Assembly: GCF_050436995.1 (NCBI RefSeq)
Contig: NC_134758.1
Location: forward strand, 5,642,001-5,706,000
DNA: 64,000 nucleotides
Direction of reading: 5' to 3'
Source of the DNA: Anticarsia gemmatalis
Lineage: Eukaryota > Arthropoda > Insecta > Lepidoptera > Erebidae
Shown here one piece after another: positions 11,576 through 23,363 of this stretch (positions are counted from its first letter, which is position 1; every line of letters starts with the position of its first letter). Position numbers and translations under genes: made by a program. Below the pieces are notes generated by a model. That model did no database searches and was not told where the DNA came from. It saw nothing but the letters and a program-made list of their open reading frames with translations.

Positions 11576-14182
11576 GGTTTTTGTTGAATTTGGTAGTGCA
11601 CTGTAATTTTTGATATGATAGTAGTGTGATTTTGAAAACAATAATAATGAGACTGAAAATAAAGACGTCCTGTTGTTCATCCTTGTACCATTTTCCGCAT
11701 GAATTGTAACAAGTTTTTATTTAGTCTTCATTAGAAACGAACATTATTTTTACTCCACTTTTCAATCTGCGCATAATTATTCTCTTCACTCATAGTTTCC
11801 CTGAAAGTATTACACAAATTAAATTAACCGTGAATCACTGAGCATGATTAATTTACAAAAGTCTGCAATGAGCTCATTGGAGTTGCTCCACAATAAATTT
11901 TATTAGCACCAACAATAAATAACTCAGTGTGTTCTTAAACTCATTAAGAAAAAAATATTGGGATGAGATATAACAGCCGTACAGTACCTAAATGAACGTG
12001 TGAAAAAATACGTGAAAACTGTAATCACATGAGTTTATGTAACACAGGCAGTCGGCCAAATATATCTTTTTTAATAAATTAATGAGTAAACCCGGATGAT
12101 GGGAGCAATTCCGACATTTGCGTCATCAAGAATGCGTTTTACGTCACACATCGTAATACTACAGAGTGTAATTGGTATAAATCTTTGTAAAAGTAGCTCA
12201 TAATTTCAAAATAGTAATTACATGTTTACGTGCGCAATTCAAATCGTTTTTGTTACGATAAAATGTTGGATGTCTCTATTATTGTCAACATTTCGGGGTG
12301 ATATATTCAAGATTTTTCCAGCTGTTCCACAATTTTCATTAGTAGAAATAAACGCCTACTAACTAAAGACAAGTAGTCAAATTTATTCATAATCCCGTTC
12401 ATATACTGTCGTGACACAAGAAACTGACACACTAATTGCAGGAAAATTTTCCTCTAAAGTTCTCTATCACTAGGTAAATGTATGCATCTGTAAACGGAAT
12501 TATACCTATATCATTACTAATTGTAGTTTGTATTTTTTACTATGTAGAAAATACCAAAATTCTTTAGAAATCAGTTTGGCACCAAAGGATAGTCCTTTAA
12601 GGGCCAATTTATAATTGCAACTGGCTCATTTGACGCAATCTGGTATCTGGTTGCGAATTATATTCCATTAATTCCTCATAAGTGGTTCGTGTCGAAGATA
12701 TTATGTTTCTTCTCCATTGTGTGTGTTGATATTAATTGCGGTTACCCGAGCTAAGGATTGATGAACAACTAACTTCGTAATAAATAATAACTTGCATGAG
12801 TTCGGTGAGTCATTTAAATATTTGTGTTCATTGTACAATGTTTCAAATTTCAAGTATGTATTGTTCAAAGTTCTAAATATCTTAGAATCTTGCGAACAAT
12901 ACGAACTAAGATATATACACCAAAACCGATGATGATAATATGCAGTCGGAGATTGTTTACTGTAAAATAGATCTATACGTGTTTGATAGAAAATAATATA
13001 TTTAAAAATTAAGATTTTCCATACCCTGTGGGTAAACTTGCTTAGCGCTAAAGCCTGTTAGTGTTACATCTAAGCAAAAGCAAGGAATTTATCAGGTTAC
13101 AATAGCCAGTAGTGCGTCCGATTGTAAATGATTGTAAATTCTCACTTCATTCTCACATCACGAAATTTTAGATTTTTCTTGAAAATATCTGTATTAAGAA
13201 CAACAAGTCTTCATCGACAATAATACTAAAGGACTTGGAAATAAAAAAGAACACTTTAAAATTTAAGTTTTAATTAACACTGTTCGCCAGTGAGTAGGTG
13301 GAATTATTATTTTGTTGTAACGAACTCTAAAAAAATATATCCGGCTTCTGCATAATTGCTTAATTGTTTAGTCATCTGTAGTTTACATTGCACTTAATAT
13401 CAAGGTAAAACCCAACTGTCGTACGCGACAGAGACAAAAAATACAATTAGCAAACAATGTATGAGACAAAAAGTAATGACATTATACTAAGAGGCTATAA
13501 ACAGAAGAGCTATGCGTAATTAATATAACCGGATGTGTTAAGACACGCCTTAATGAAGTAAGTAAACAATTTTGTTGGTAAGAGGCAAAACCAAAGAACC
13601 TTGAATTTTCATCAGCGCTTTCCATCATGCCCGTAAGATGAACTTACACTAAAGTTCTTTGAATTGAGCCCTTTTAGCCGTAAAACGGATGATATTTTCG
13701 TGATAAAATAATAAAACATTAATAAATTATTTTCTTAATATAATGCTTTTTTATCCGACTACATAAACCTGTAAGCAAGCCAAAGCATTGACTACTCGAA
13801 ACATAGACGTTCCATCTAATACTATGTAAACTATGCATACACAAAAATATCTATACTTCCAAGTACAGCAACCTACGGATAAATAATTAGGAGATAAAAT
13901 CAAAATCCCAAACACTTTCGTTTCACATCACACCAATGATATAAACACAAGCATGACGCATCCACGCAATAATTCCTGACTACAATACTACACAGTCCAT
14001 ATCAGAGCTCGTTAACAATAGCTTTGACTATACAAAAGTTCTAAGTAAAAGCTTGTCATATAACGTTCCATATTAGTCGAGTCAAACAAAGATTCACAAT
14101 TCTAAATCTTTTAATTGGCATTAAGTATGACGACAGACAGTGACTTGCCTAATCCGACTTGTGACGATATTGATATAGAGCT
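11576..14182. other. AT-rich non-coding DNA
   Basis: A 2.6-kb stretch in which I see no gene, RNA or repeat. Several near-octamer strings occur but are expected in AT-rich DNA. Confidence 0.55.
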
Positions 14183-14309
14183 GTAGCTCGATTCTACTGC
14201 AAAAAAAAATTCTACGACGCCCGTCAGAGGCGCTGATCAGATTTTCATACAAAATTTTTTGATGACAGGTCGGTTGTCGGTAGTCGATAGTAATAGAGAA
14301 TTGAGCTAC
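14183..14309 (-). mobile_element. MITE family 1, copy A
   Basis: A 127-bp unit bounded by GTAGCTCGATTCT and AGAATTGAGCTAC (terminal inverted repeats, one mismatch in 13). On the minus strand the order is CTATCGACTACCGACAACCG, then TTTTGTATGAAAATCTGATC, AGCGCCTCTGACGGGCGTCG and a poly-T tract. The same order of blocks appears in copies at 32761 and 43902, which defines a family. There is no coding capacity. A target-site duplication is not convincing. The short length and inverted ends fit a non-autonomous DNA transposon; the superfamily is undetermined. Confidence 0.7.
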
Positions 14310-15132
14310 TGATAATGACAGGTTAGAATTACCATTTATTTAGGTGTGTGGTCCTAATGAATATTGACGGAAACTTCCCCTTTTAATGGTCGTGGTGCGG
14401 TCATCTATGAAAATGATAGAGAATTTCATAACATTTTGAGTTATAACACTTTTCATAATGTTATGTAATCTTAATACAGACTTTTTTCATTTTATGCATA
14501 AATCGAAATTGCAGGCAGCATCTATATATTTAGACTACCTAGTTATAAAAAAATGATAGTTTTGTAAGCAAATGCAACTATTGGATGAAGTGTGCTGTAA
14601 ATTAGGCTCCTGCGGTTACATTTCTAGCCAACCACTGCCAAAATTTCGCAAACCCAATATCATTTCACTCACAACGAAACGCTATGAAACCGTAACTGTA
14701 TCAAATGCAGCGTAATATCAGCTCCTTATACATCCCAGCATGGATTCCATTCTAATCTGTCACGTTTGAGGTCGAGCGGTGTAAAGTTCATCAATGCTGA
14801 ATTCAATTATCGATTACACCATTGTTCCGCTCTTTCGATTTATATTTAAATACCAGACGTTTACTAGAAATGTATTGTGAAATTAGACAACTATTTTATT
14901 GTATTTGACGAAATGGACCGCCCGTGAGTAGTCTCGTTATTAAATATTTGAAAGCTTTGAGTACCTTCGTGTTGGTTGTTAGGGCAAGTAGAACTATTTG
15001 AAGAGAAAATCTGTTGGCTGTTTCTTAGAAGTGATAAGCTTGTAGCAGAGAAAACTTTAGATTAGGCTAGATCTAAAGGTTGTAATTCAATTTCAAATTA
15101 TTTAATTATAATAGATGGAAGAGCAAAGCCTA
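14310..15132. other. AT-rich non-coding DNA
   Basis: Nothing recognised apart from a slightly more complex patch at 14600-14830 containing TTCAATTATCGATTACACC. Confidence 0.5.
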
Positions 15133-15215
15133 ACCCCTACCCAATTCGGGTAGAGACCCTTGTCCAGCAGTGTTTCACTGCTGGACAAGGGTCTCTACCC
15201 GAATTGGGTAGGGGT
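15133..15215. repeat. Perfect 40-bp-arm palindrome with 3-nt loop
   Basis: The arms at 15133-15172 and 15176-15215 are exact reverse complements, separated by TTT. The arm contains CTGCTGGACAAGGGTCTC and GAATTGGGTAGGGGT, strings typical of the 3' region of abundant lepidopteran retroelements. It therefore looks like a retroelement fragment copied back on itself. Long perfect palindromes are unstable, so it is either recent or an assembly or read foldback artefact. Confidence 0.9.
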
Positions 15216-15307
15216 AAAAAATAGGTAGTAGAAAGAATCTTATACAATACTGAAATGTAATGGGATAAAAAATAGGTAGTAGAAAGAATCTTATACAATA
15301 CTGAGTT
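15211..15307. repeat. 51-bp tandem duplication (two copies)
   Basis: The string AAAAATAGGTAGTAGAAAGA and the following AATCTTATACAATACTGA occur twice with a period of 51 bp (ATAGGTAG begins at 15221 and 15272). The copies are nearly identical, differing at GGGGTAAA versus GGGATAAA. The first copy begins inside the right arm of the adjacent palindrome, so the two events may be one template-switching episode. Confidence 0.85.
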
Positions 15308-16120
15308 ACTGATTTATTTAAAAAAAATGCCTGAAGTTTTTAAATGACAAATTCAATTCATTTGTCTGCAATTAACAATTGTCAATAACAAAAATATTTT
15401 GAAATTCTTTAGAAGTCTTCTAAGAAAGAAATTTAATGAATAAATCCGTCTGTAATATAAGAGAGACCTGCTATCAAACTTACCCCGTACAAAATACATA
15501 GTTCTCTACTTTATCCGGTACATTTACAGGCGATAACGATTACAATTCAAGCCTGCTAGTAGGTGTAGGCGTGTCAGGTTACTCATTCATCAATTAAGTA
15601 CCAGTTAGATAAGATTCTGAGCCATTATCGTGTCTGATAGATAGTTGTATTGTTGTTATAATGGTCCTTTATGTCTGCTTATATTGAAAAAATATTTGAC
15701 AAGAATATTTTTTGGATAGATCTTTGATGATTTTTTATTATTAGATGCCAAACGAATGAATGAAAATCAGAGCTTGGTTGTGGACAACCGTCTATATTTA
15801 ATTTAAATTTCGAGCTTTATGAGTATTAGCCATTCAAAAAAAGAAGATTCGAGAAGTAAAATATACTGCGTTTTCTACAATACGAAGAACAGTAAGAAGA
15901 TAAAAAAGAATCTCATGTCTTGAGTTGCGTAAATTTTATATTTTTGTATGTTGTTGTAAATTATTTATTATTTAGTACCTTGACGATAATTTGACTTGTT
16001 TAATGTGGGCGTGATATACTTTTCCGACTCTACAGGGAAATTCGCTGGTATTGTTGATGTAATTTAATTTCTGATAAATAATGTCCTGGCAAGAAGATAC
16101 AATTTTCAAGAAGTGAATGT
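15308..16120. other. AT-rich non-coding DNA
   Basis: Nothing recognised. Confidence 0.5.
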
Positions 16121-16484
16121 ATAACCTGTTGATGTCAGAGGAACCCCTTAGTGAAGATGTCAGATGTGAAAAAGACTGAAAAACTACTACTTAAAGATAT
16201 AAGAATGCCATGTACCTAAGAAATATATATAAAGATAGATATAAGATAAATATGATTAAAATAATATGTATGTGATAATATGATATATATAATAAGATTT
16301 AGTTTTATATAAAGAAAAATAACGTATATATTATAGTCGATAAGTAATAAAATTTATATAATAATAATAATTGTAAATTAAAGAGCGCCATAATCGCCAA
16401 CAAACAGGTTGACAGTTTGGCGATTTTTGTATGTATTTTATAATGTGATGTATTATATGAATAAACGTTATAAAAAAAAAAAAA
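16121..16484 (+). mobile_element. 3' end of a polyadenylated retroposon (probable LINE)
   Basis: The segment ends with AATAAA at 16460-16465 and a run of 13 A at 16472-16484. Upstream is a stem-loop with AATCGCCAA (16392-16400) pairing with TTGGCGATT (16417-16425), and a very AT-rich, TATA-repetitive 3'-UTR-like stretch at 16190-16380. Stem-loop, poly-A signal and poly-A tract in this order fit the 3' end of a reverse-transcribed RNA. The 5' boundary is a guess, no target-site duplication was found, and no coding remnant is recognised. Confidence 0.4.
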
Positions 16485-16859
16485 TCTTTTAGTATTTATG
16501 ATTGTAAGGATCTCACATAGTAAATTTGCAGACAGTAACTATTTTGCTTCATTTGACATCGTTTAAGAAAAGGCACGAATATTGGTAGCTAGTAAATAAG
16601 TTAATATAAAGTTAGTAAATGTAGTTAGGCAGGTTGCCACAAAGATTTTGCCTAAGACCCTAGACTGAGTCTGAAAGCTTAACACTAGCAGTAAACAAAA
16701 GGCCATTGTAACTTAAAACCTTAAGACATCAACAAAATTAGTCTCAAAATTTCCACCTCAAGTATAACCCATTAAACCCTAATTAAGCCTTATTAAACAC
16801 CGATCCGAAAATAATAAGTTAGTAGCGTCGGATCCCCAATTATGAGGCAACATTGTCTC
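16485..16859. other. AT-rich non-coding DNA
   Basis: Nothing recognised. Confidence 0.5.
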
Positions 16860-17060
16860 ATAAACAAAAACGATGGTTGATGGAGTGAAGCGACAATGGC
16901 CTGGTGCCCTGGTGGTCCCCGAGGCTCGTTGTAATCTGTCATCTGAACTGTCAAATTACTAACGGCCGGGCGACCGATCGGCTACTGAACTTGTTGTAGA
17001 TAACAGCTGCAGGTTTACTAAGATTACTTGCGTAGATGTGACGGCTCTCTGTTTTGTGTA
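16860..17060. promoter_or_regulatory. Candidate cis-regulatory island
   Basis: A compact G/C-richer block with CCTGGTGCCCTGGTGGTCCC, GGCCGGGCGACCGATCGG and AACAGCTGCAGG (E-box CAGCTG). No open frame. Possible conserved non-coding element, by composition only. Confidence 0.25.
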
Positions 17061-18588
17061 GATGTTTTGTACCTGCTACTTTGGTTGTAGGGTAAAACAA
17101 GCGAAAAAGTTTTGCGATAACCGATAATTTAAGTATGTGTATAAGGCTTAGTAATGGTTATAAATTACATATTGACTTTACGGTCACTAATTTGACAATA
17201 GACAAACACATGCAATTCAAAGTAAATACTACTTTTCCGCAATGAATTAGCTGAAATAGCGCTGCAGTAAAAAAATATAGAGTTAAGAGTTTTATAATAT
17301 AAAGTTCAGCGATCAAGTATATTCAAATTTCATTACAGATAGTTCAGTAAAGATAGTAAGTAAATAGATCAAAGGTAGAAACTTGTCGCTTATTTTTAAA
17401 TATTACTCTTTGTCCATGCACAAAATAAATTGAATGAATGTAGGCGTACCTTCACGGAGACACCTGATTGGTCTTTTTGTATTTTTTACATGGAATGTTA
17501 ATTAATTTTTGCTGTCAACCGTAGTCAAACAAAGTATAATGATTAATTATGTTTTTAAACTGTGGGTACCTGGCCTTATATAAAGTGCAGATGCAGGAAT
17601 GTAAGACCAGGTTAATGCAAAAAATAACCTGAAATTTATTTTGATCTTGATATTGAACGTCCGACAGAACTTAATATAGGCTAATTGTCTCACTTTATGG
17701 AGTGCTACGATCTACAGTATGTTGTTTTCCATATTACTGTATTAGTTAACATGAAACAATGTTGTTAGGCTATCTGTGTAAATAATGCAGTTTGGTATTG
17801 TCTTTTGTATTAAACAGTCGTCTGTCAATCAGTTTGAGGCAGGCTTTCGAAGGCTCCTATCTATGATAATATAAATTACTCATATTAGACACAGAGTGAC
17901 GTAACTGACATGTTGATGCATTTATTGCAAACGCAGCTGTAGATTGTGAAGGTCCAACACTGGGCTAGGGCTATTGTAACTAAGTATATTTGAGAAAACC
18001 ATCGTAAATTGTCATAACCGTACGTTATCGCCAGAATACATTCCACAGAAGACAGACAGAGCCTTTTTAAATTTACGTAATTTCCGTAGAAGTAGTACAA
18101 ACATGTCACTTCATCGTTAAATAATTTTCTATTTCAGAATTAAACAGTAAGCAAAAACAAATTCATAAAAAAAACATCCCGATACCTAAAGAACTCATTA
18201 TTGACACCAGATCATTTAAATAATGTCGAATCGAGGCTCAATAAAATTAATGAGAACGGCAGACACCGAATGAAGAGTAATTTCGATCTTTGCATAGCAA
18301 TCAAACAGTTCATAATGTTTCAAATAAGGCTACAATATTGAAACAAATGACTAAGATTTATCGAACACCCCGATACCAATTAAGGTAGTGAATATCAATT
18401 ACGGTCGCTGTGTATGTTTTTCTTTTAATTATCACTGAGTGAGGCACTGAAGACCGAGGTGATCAGTCAAATTCGTTAATCAAGGTTTATTTTTTTGCAA
18501 CGCGTGATACGGAAACTTTCTATTATTGAATCATAAGCTCTTAATATAATACAACTGCATCTATAACAAACCATTTCATGATTATATG
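17061..18588. other. AT-rich non-coding DNA
   Basis: Nothing recognised; the minus-strand frame at 17885-18109 has no domain. Confidence 0.5.
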
Positions 18589-18740
18589 AAAGGCTGTCTG
18601 TCTGGTACGCTTTTCACGGCTAAAATGTTAATTTTGGTAAAGTTTACCAGGAGATTTTTGAAGACCAGGATGAGAAAGGCTATCCATATGATACGCTCTT
18701 CATAAATACAATTTTGTTAGGATCATTTTGAAGACTAGGA
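18589..18740 (+). repeat. Degenerate two-unit tandem repeat
   Basis: Two diverged units, 18589-18670 and 18675-18740, share in order AAAGGCT, G(G/A)TACGCT(T/C)TTCA, AATTTTG, GGA..TTTTGAAGAC and (C/T)AGGA. The second unit is shorter by internal gaps. The strings GTCTGTCTGGTACGCTTTTC and ACGGCTAAA match a degenerate repeat common in lepidopteran genomes. No coding capacity. Confidence 0.6.
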
Positions 18741-19510
18741 ATCGAAAATAGGCATATAGTAAACCATAGTAATATTAGGTTTTCAGTCACTCTATTGGCT
18801 TTATATACTTAAGAATCGTCATTAATCTACCTTCCTACAAAAAGCACGACCCATTGCCTTCATCGAAGGACCAAGGACAAATTGAATTCAAAATCAAGTA
18901 AGACAAGTGTGCAGATCTTATAATAAACCTTCACCATTCTGAGAAGTAGAACAATGTTGTAATATGAATCATCGTTCTTGTAATTAAGAATAAAGAAATA
19001 AATTAAAACCATTTAAAAATATTACTGTCCTACTGAAAGGGTCTTCTTGTAGGTAGGCCTAGAGTCCACCTCCCTCGCCAAATGCGGTTTAAGGACTTTA
19101 TATGCCCTCACCAACTGTTTTACGGAACTTTCAAGAATACCAAGTTTCATCAAATTGTTTTCCTTCGCCGTTAGAACAAATAATAAAGGTTTCTTATACA
19201 CACAATAATTAAGTACAGTAATTTTTGTTAATTCAAACCTACAACCGGATCCTAATGAACCTACATTACCAACCAAGGAGTAAATCGCAATAAATCGATG
19301 TCGTAACTATTCTCAACGAGCAAAACGTATTAATTTATGCAAACAAATTCAACAATACATCAAAGTTTATAGTTTCTAATTGTGTAATGGTCTGAGTTCC
19401 ATTAATTATATCTGGCTGATAAGACTAGATTCGTGTTCATTGTTAGACTGGACTCCTAAAATGTCGCTTTAATTGATAAACTGACTGATAGTGCTAACTA
19501 AATATTGTTT
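18741..19510. other. Non-coding DNA with an unrecognised 84-codon frame
   Basis: The minus-strand frame at 19022-19276 is open for 84 codons, has a basic C-terminus and no recognised domain. It has no clear promoter or splice context. It could be a worn transposon fragment, but I cannot name a family. The rest is AT-rich with no features. Confidence 0.3.
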
Positions 19511-19615
19511 TAGGTGCGCCTGCGACGGTGTGAACGTTTTTACTCGTTATAGCGCGCCAAAAGTGTGGACAGCGGTGCGGTATGGTTCGGTAGACGTTGC
19601 GAAATATTTATAATG
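19511..19615. promoter_or_regulatory. Short CpG-rich island
   Basis: GGTGCGCCTGCGACGGTGTG and TATAGCGCGCC lie in otherwise AT-rich DNA. There is no open frame and no recognised repeat. It directly precedes the inverted-repeat unit at 19661 and could be part of a larger, unrecognised element. Confidence 0.2.
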
Positions 19616-19660
19616 TTTTCGGTTTTTGTTATTAACATTCTAACTGTTTTGCTAATAGAC

Positions 19661-19787
19661 GTCGTGTAAGCTCTGATTGGTCGGTAACTTTACACAGTGT
19701 TTCGTCTTTTTCACCTTAAATATAAAGTAAGAGTGAAAATTGATTGAGAGTGTCAAATGCTGTATAGACAATCAGAGCTTATACAAC
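19661..19787. mobile_element. Candidate MITE, 127 bp
   Basis: GTCGTGTAAGCTCTGATTG at 19661-19679 matches the reverse complement of 19769-19787 at 17 of 19 positions, including an unbroken AAGCTCTGATTG. No coding capacity. A target-site duplication is not evident. Size and inverted ends suggest a MITE distinct from the 14183 family, though only one copy is in the window. Confidence 0.45.
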
Positions 19788-20859
19788 ATTAATTACAAAA
19801 ATGATAAGAATATAAAGATTTGACAAGAAAAACTAATTTTACAAAATTACTTATAGATTTTTTTGGTTCTTCAATAAAAAATCCCAGGGCTTTTGGTATT
19901 ATACTCCAGGCGAATAGTTACATAGTTTTTCGAATGTTCTTACTAATCAAATCTAATTTTATACAAGGACATTACCATCAAAGCTAAATACAAAGGAAAT
20001 TCATATTCACATTATAAACAGTCTCCACTCCTTTAAGCATCATCATAATTGCAAACCATAGGTCCATTCCACAGCCTATGCGCAAAACTAAAAACCATCG
20101 ATCAATACGAATAAGCAAACATAACGAATGGCCATCAGAGAGGTCAAAGGAATGTGCAACCTCATAATTCCAATGATTCCCTTTCATTATTCATCTTCAA
20201 ATAATAGTTTGCACCCCATAGCTCAAGGTTTTAAGTTTATAAAGGCATATTAAATGAACAGTCGTGAGCTGGATGATAGTTATTAATATTGTTTTAAATG
20301 TTATGTGTGTGCTTTGATAGGAATGCACGCGAAAGGAGTGAAGTATGGGTTAGAACTTTTTGGATAGAGGTAGTACAGAATACTGATTCAGACCTTTTCT
20401 TGATAAAAAACGACCTTCTAGTAATAAAAAAAGAACATGTCTTCGTTTTTCAGCTTACTGAAGTTTACTGCAGTCTGAGATTTTGTTCGTCATAAGACTG
20501 AAGGGCTAACCTCCTTTCTCATTACGAAAGGAGACCCTTAAATTTATTTTTAATATTTCATAATCGATTTACGTATGGACTTTTCATAGAAATCGGTAAT
20601 TAAGTTCTATCAAGCATTGGTGAAACCATTAGCTATTTTAATTTGTAAAAATTAGTATAAAAACGAAATAAATACTATTACGTCTTATTCTATCAATAAT
20701 ACTGTTTGTTTCTTGTACCGAAATAAAAAAAGTACAATCATTTGCAAAAACAAGATTGCATTTTACCAATTTCATACTTACTACAACGGACATAAACCTA
20801 ATAAAAGCTTCAAATCAAATTCAAACGCTAACAAACAAAACCTGTAACTCCAAGTGCAA
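19788..20859. other. AT-rich non-coding DNA
   Basis: Nothing recognised; short frames at 19984-20187 and 20298-20495 have no domains. Confidence 0.5.
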
Positions 20860-21080
20860 TTCCTTATAATGAGCGCAGATCCTCAACGGGTTTACACAAA
20901 GGGCTCACGTGCCAATAAGTCTGTACACTGGCACTTCACAGCGAGAGGTGGTTTCATTAATTATTCCCAGTTAGATAAGACAGTGTATTGTTAATGATTG
21001 TCGGCCGACGGTCATTGCTCACCGCTGAGTGTGACTGTACTAGTGATGTGGTTTGGCGAGCTTTGTACGGGATATCTCGG
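20860..21080. promoter_or_regulatory. Candidate cis-regulatory island
   Basis: A G/C-richer block with GGCTCACGTGCC (E-box CACGTG), TTCATTAATTATTCCC and GGCCGACGGTCATTGCTCAC. No open frame. Possible conserved non-coding element; inference from composition. Confidence 0.25.
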
Positions 21081-22549
21081 GATTTAGTGTTGATTTTTGT
21101 TGCATGTTCTGTTTTTCTTATGTTTGAAATTTTATTACTTATTGTTCATTAAAGTTTTTTTATTCAGGATTTTAATATTACATAGCTAATTGATTATTAA
21201 GCTTAAGATTTTGGTCTATGTCTCTACCTGGAATTGATTTGTTTATAAATCAATTGTGTTATTTTTGTTCTAAATTATTATAATATATTTATTATTACTG
21301 TATTGCTCGTACTTGCATTTAAAAGATTACAAATAGAAATATAAAAAAAAATATCGAAAGAATAAATCGTGAGATTTAACGAAACGATTTAATTACAAGC
21401 GTTTCCGGTTTCAATACTGTTTAGATTTGTTTCAATTAAAATGTCTATTTACATTCTGAACTTATTCAACCTTCGGGCCGTAAAACGTTCCTTTCTAACT
21501 CCTAAGGCCGGGACAATTCCGGGAACGTAAGGTCCCGTCACTATTATGAGTGCAGTCTCTTTTATTTGTGAAGTGGAATCATTACGCTTTGTTGTTTAAG
21601 TGGGTATAAGAACTCCACACTTAATATTGTGTTGACTGTATTTGTAGTACTTATTGTTTCTAGTGTATGACTATTGATGATAGGCTAAATTAATACACGA
21701 ACCTCAAGATTAGATAAGTCCTACTAAAATGTACTAAAAAAATATTTTTAAATAGTGTTAAAATAATGTTACTGTTTGATGACACATATTTTAGGTGGAT
21801 ACAATATAATTTGAACCGTTGCAGTCAAAAGGCAACATCAAGAGTTAATTCCCTAAACGTAGTGAATCGTTATATTGCCACGAATATAAGAATTGTATAA
21901 AAGTCTACCAAATTAAATATGAATTCTTCATAATAATATTATAGTAGCTTTAGAATTATTTTATTATTTCAAGTAATATCGCATTTTAATATTGAATATT
22001 TGCAATATATTTTTCTTATTCCAGAATAAACAGGTATTAGCATATTAACGATTATGATAAATTGGTGCATATTATTTGAGCTTGATAAATTTATTAATAG
22101 TCTGCATTCAAATACAACAATACAAAGTGAAGCTTGACAAATATTATTTATTCAAAATTCAAAATAAATACATAATTCAAAGTAATATGATACGAATGAT
22201 ATTTTAATTATTAAAATTGAGGTCGTTAATTGTATTAAGATAAATTAATATAAGCGCCTTCTTCCTTTTAGTTTAAAATTACGTTAATAATTAAATATAA
22301 AATAATACAGTTCTTTATTAAACTGAATTACTGGTTTCTTGATAGAACTTATTAGCTTGTCTATCATTCATTAATATGGTTTATTCTCTTAGAATTAATA
22401 AATGCCTTAAAAAAGAAATAATAATATGGTTATATAAGGTTGATCCATCAAATGCACGTTACATTTCTGTTCAAAATCACATACAATCCAATATGCACAT
22501 AACAAAAATTTCACCGTTTATAATAATGCGCAGAATGAATAGAAATAAC
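21081..22549. other. AT-rich non-coding DNA
   Basis: Mostly AT-rich. A small G/C-richer patch at 21470-21550 contains GGCCGGGACAATTCCGGGAA. The plus-strand frame beginning at 22376 has no domain. Confidence 0.5.
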
Positions 22550-22910
22550 TCTACAGGCCGCAGTCACATTACATTGCATGTCGTTCGCTTTGATTGTTTG
22601 ACAATGCTTTATATAGGGGCATGTCGATCACAATTGACATACGAATTATAATGATTTTGGCGACAAAACCACCTCCAGACACGTACAAAAACTACCAAGA
22701 GCCTAACGAAGGACTTAAATCCAACACAGCGAGGGCGTACGACAAAAAATAATAACATTAAAAGTGAAATCCTCCAGAGCTTTGATTGACCACAAATCAA
22801 TATTAATGATCTAAACCAGCGGGTGTTCTTGCGCGATCACTTATCCTTTTCTTTCCTTTTACAAAGAAAGGGACGTCAGATGTTTGGACACCTCGCCCTT
22901 AAAGCGTTTT
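22550..22910. promoter_or_regulatory. Candidate enhancer-like island with packed motif cluster
   Basis: Within 22775-22812 a TCF-type CTTTGAT (22780-22786), an overlapping TGATTGAC Exd-like site, a Runx-like ACCACAA (22789-22795) and TATTAATGAT (22801-22810) follow each other with little spacing. The surrounding 350 bp lacks long A/T runs. No credible open frame. Motif names are by resemblance and binding is inferred. Confidence 0.3.
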
Positions 22911-23363
22911 AAGTGCTAAACGAATAAAACCATTAATTACACGCAATTCAATGTACATATTGAATTTATTCAAATAGTGATAAATGGGTGTAGTGAGAAA
23001 CAAGAGGTGTGAGTGAGATGGTTGTCTTGTTGTCTTGCTCTTAAAGTTGTTTAAAGTGTTGTTGGAATGTTTGAAGGAATGATTCAGTGTCAATGTTCAC
23101 GATATCTTTGATGGGAAACTGAGATTGGGTGATCGAGTTCGGATTAATTTTTGTTTTGACGTTTTAATGAATATTATTATAATGACTAATAAGTGTGTTT
23201 TTATGTTAATGTTTGGAAAGAAAAATGAGTTGTTAGACACTTTGAAACATCTTCGGATATAAATATAATTTAGCAGGTCTCTATCTGGTTTGCATTATAA
23301 TTTATAAATGCAAGAACAATACGAGTATTCGTTAGTATAGTTTTGTTCTCAATGCTTTGATTC
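22911..23363. other. AT-rich non-coding DNA
   Basis: Nothing recognised. Confidence 0.5.

Noticed and set aside
19022..19276. 84-codon minus-strand frame as a possible small gene
   Set aside because: No domain, promoter or splice context, and no family recognised; kept only as a note in the spacer entry.
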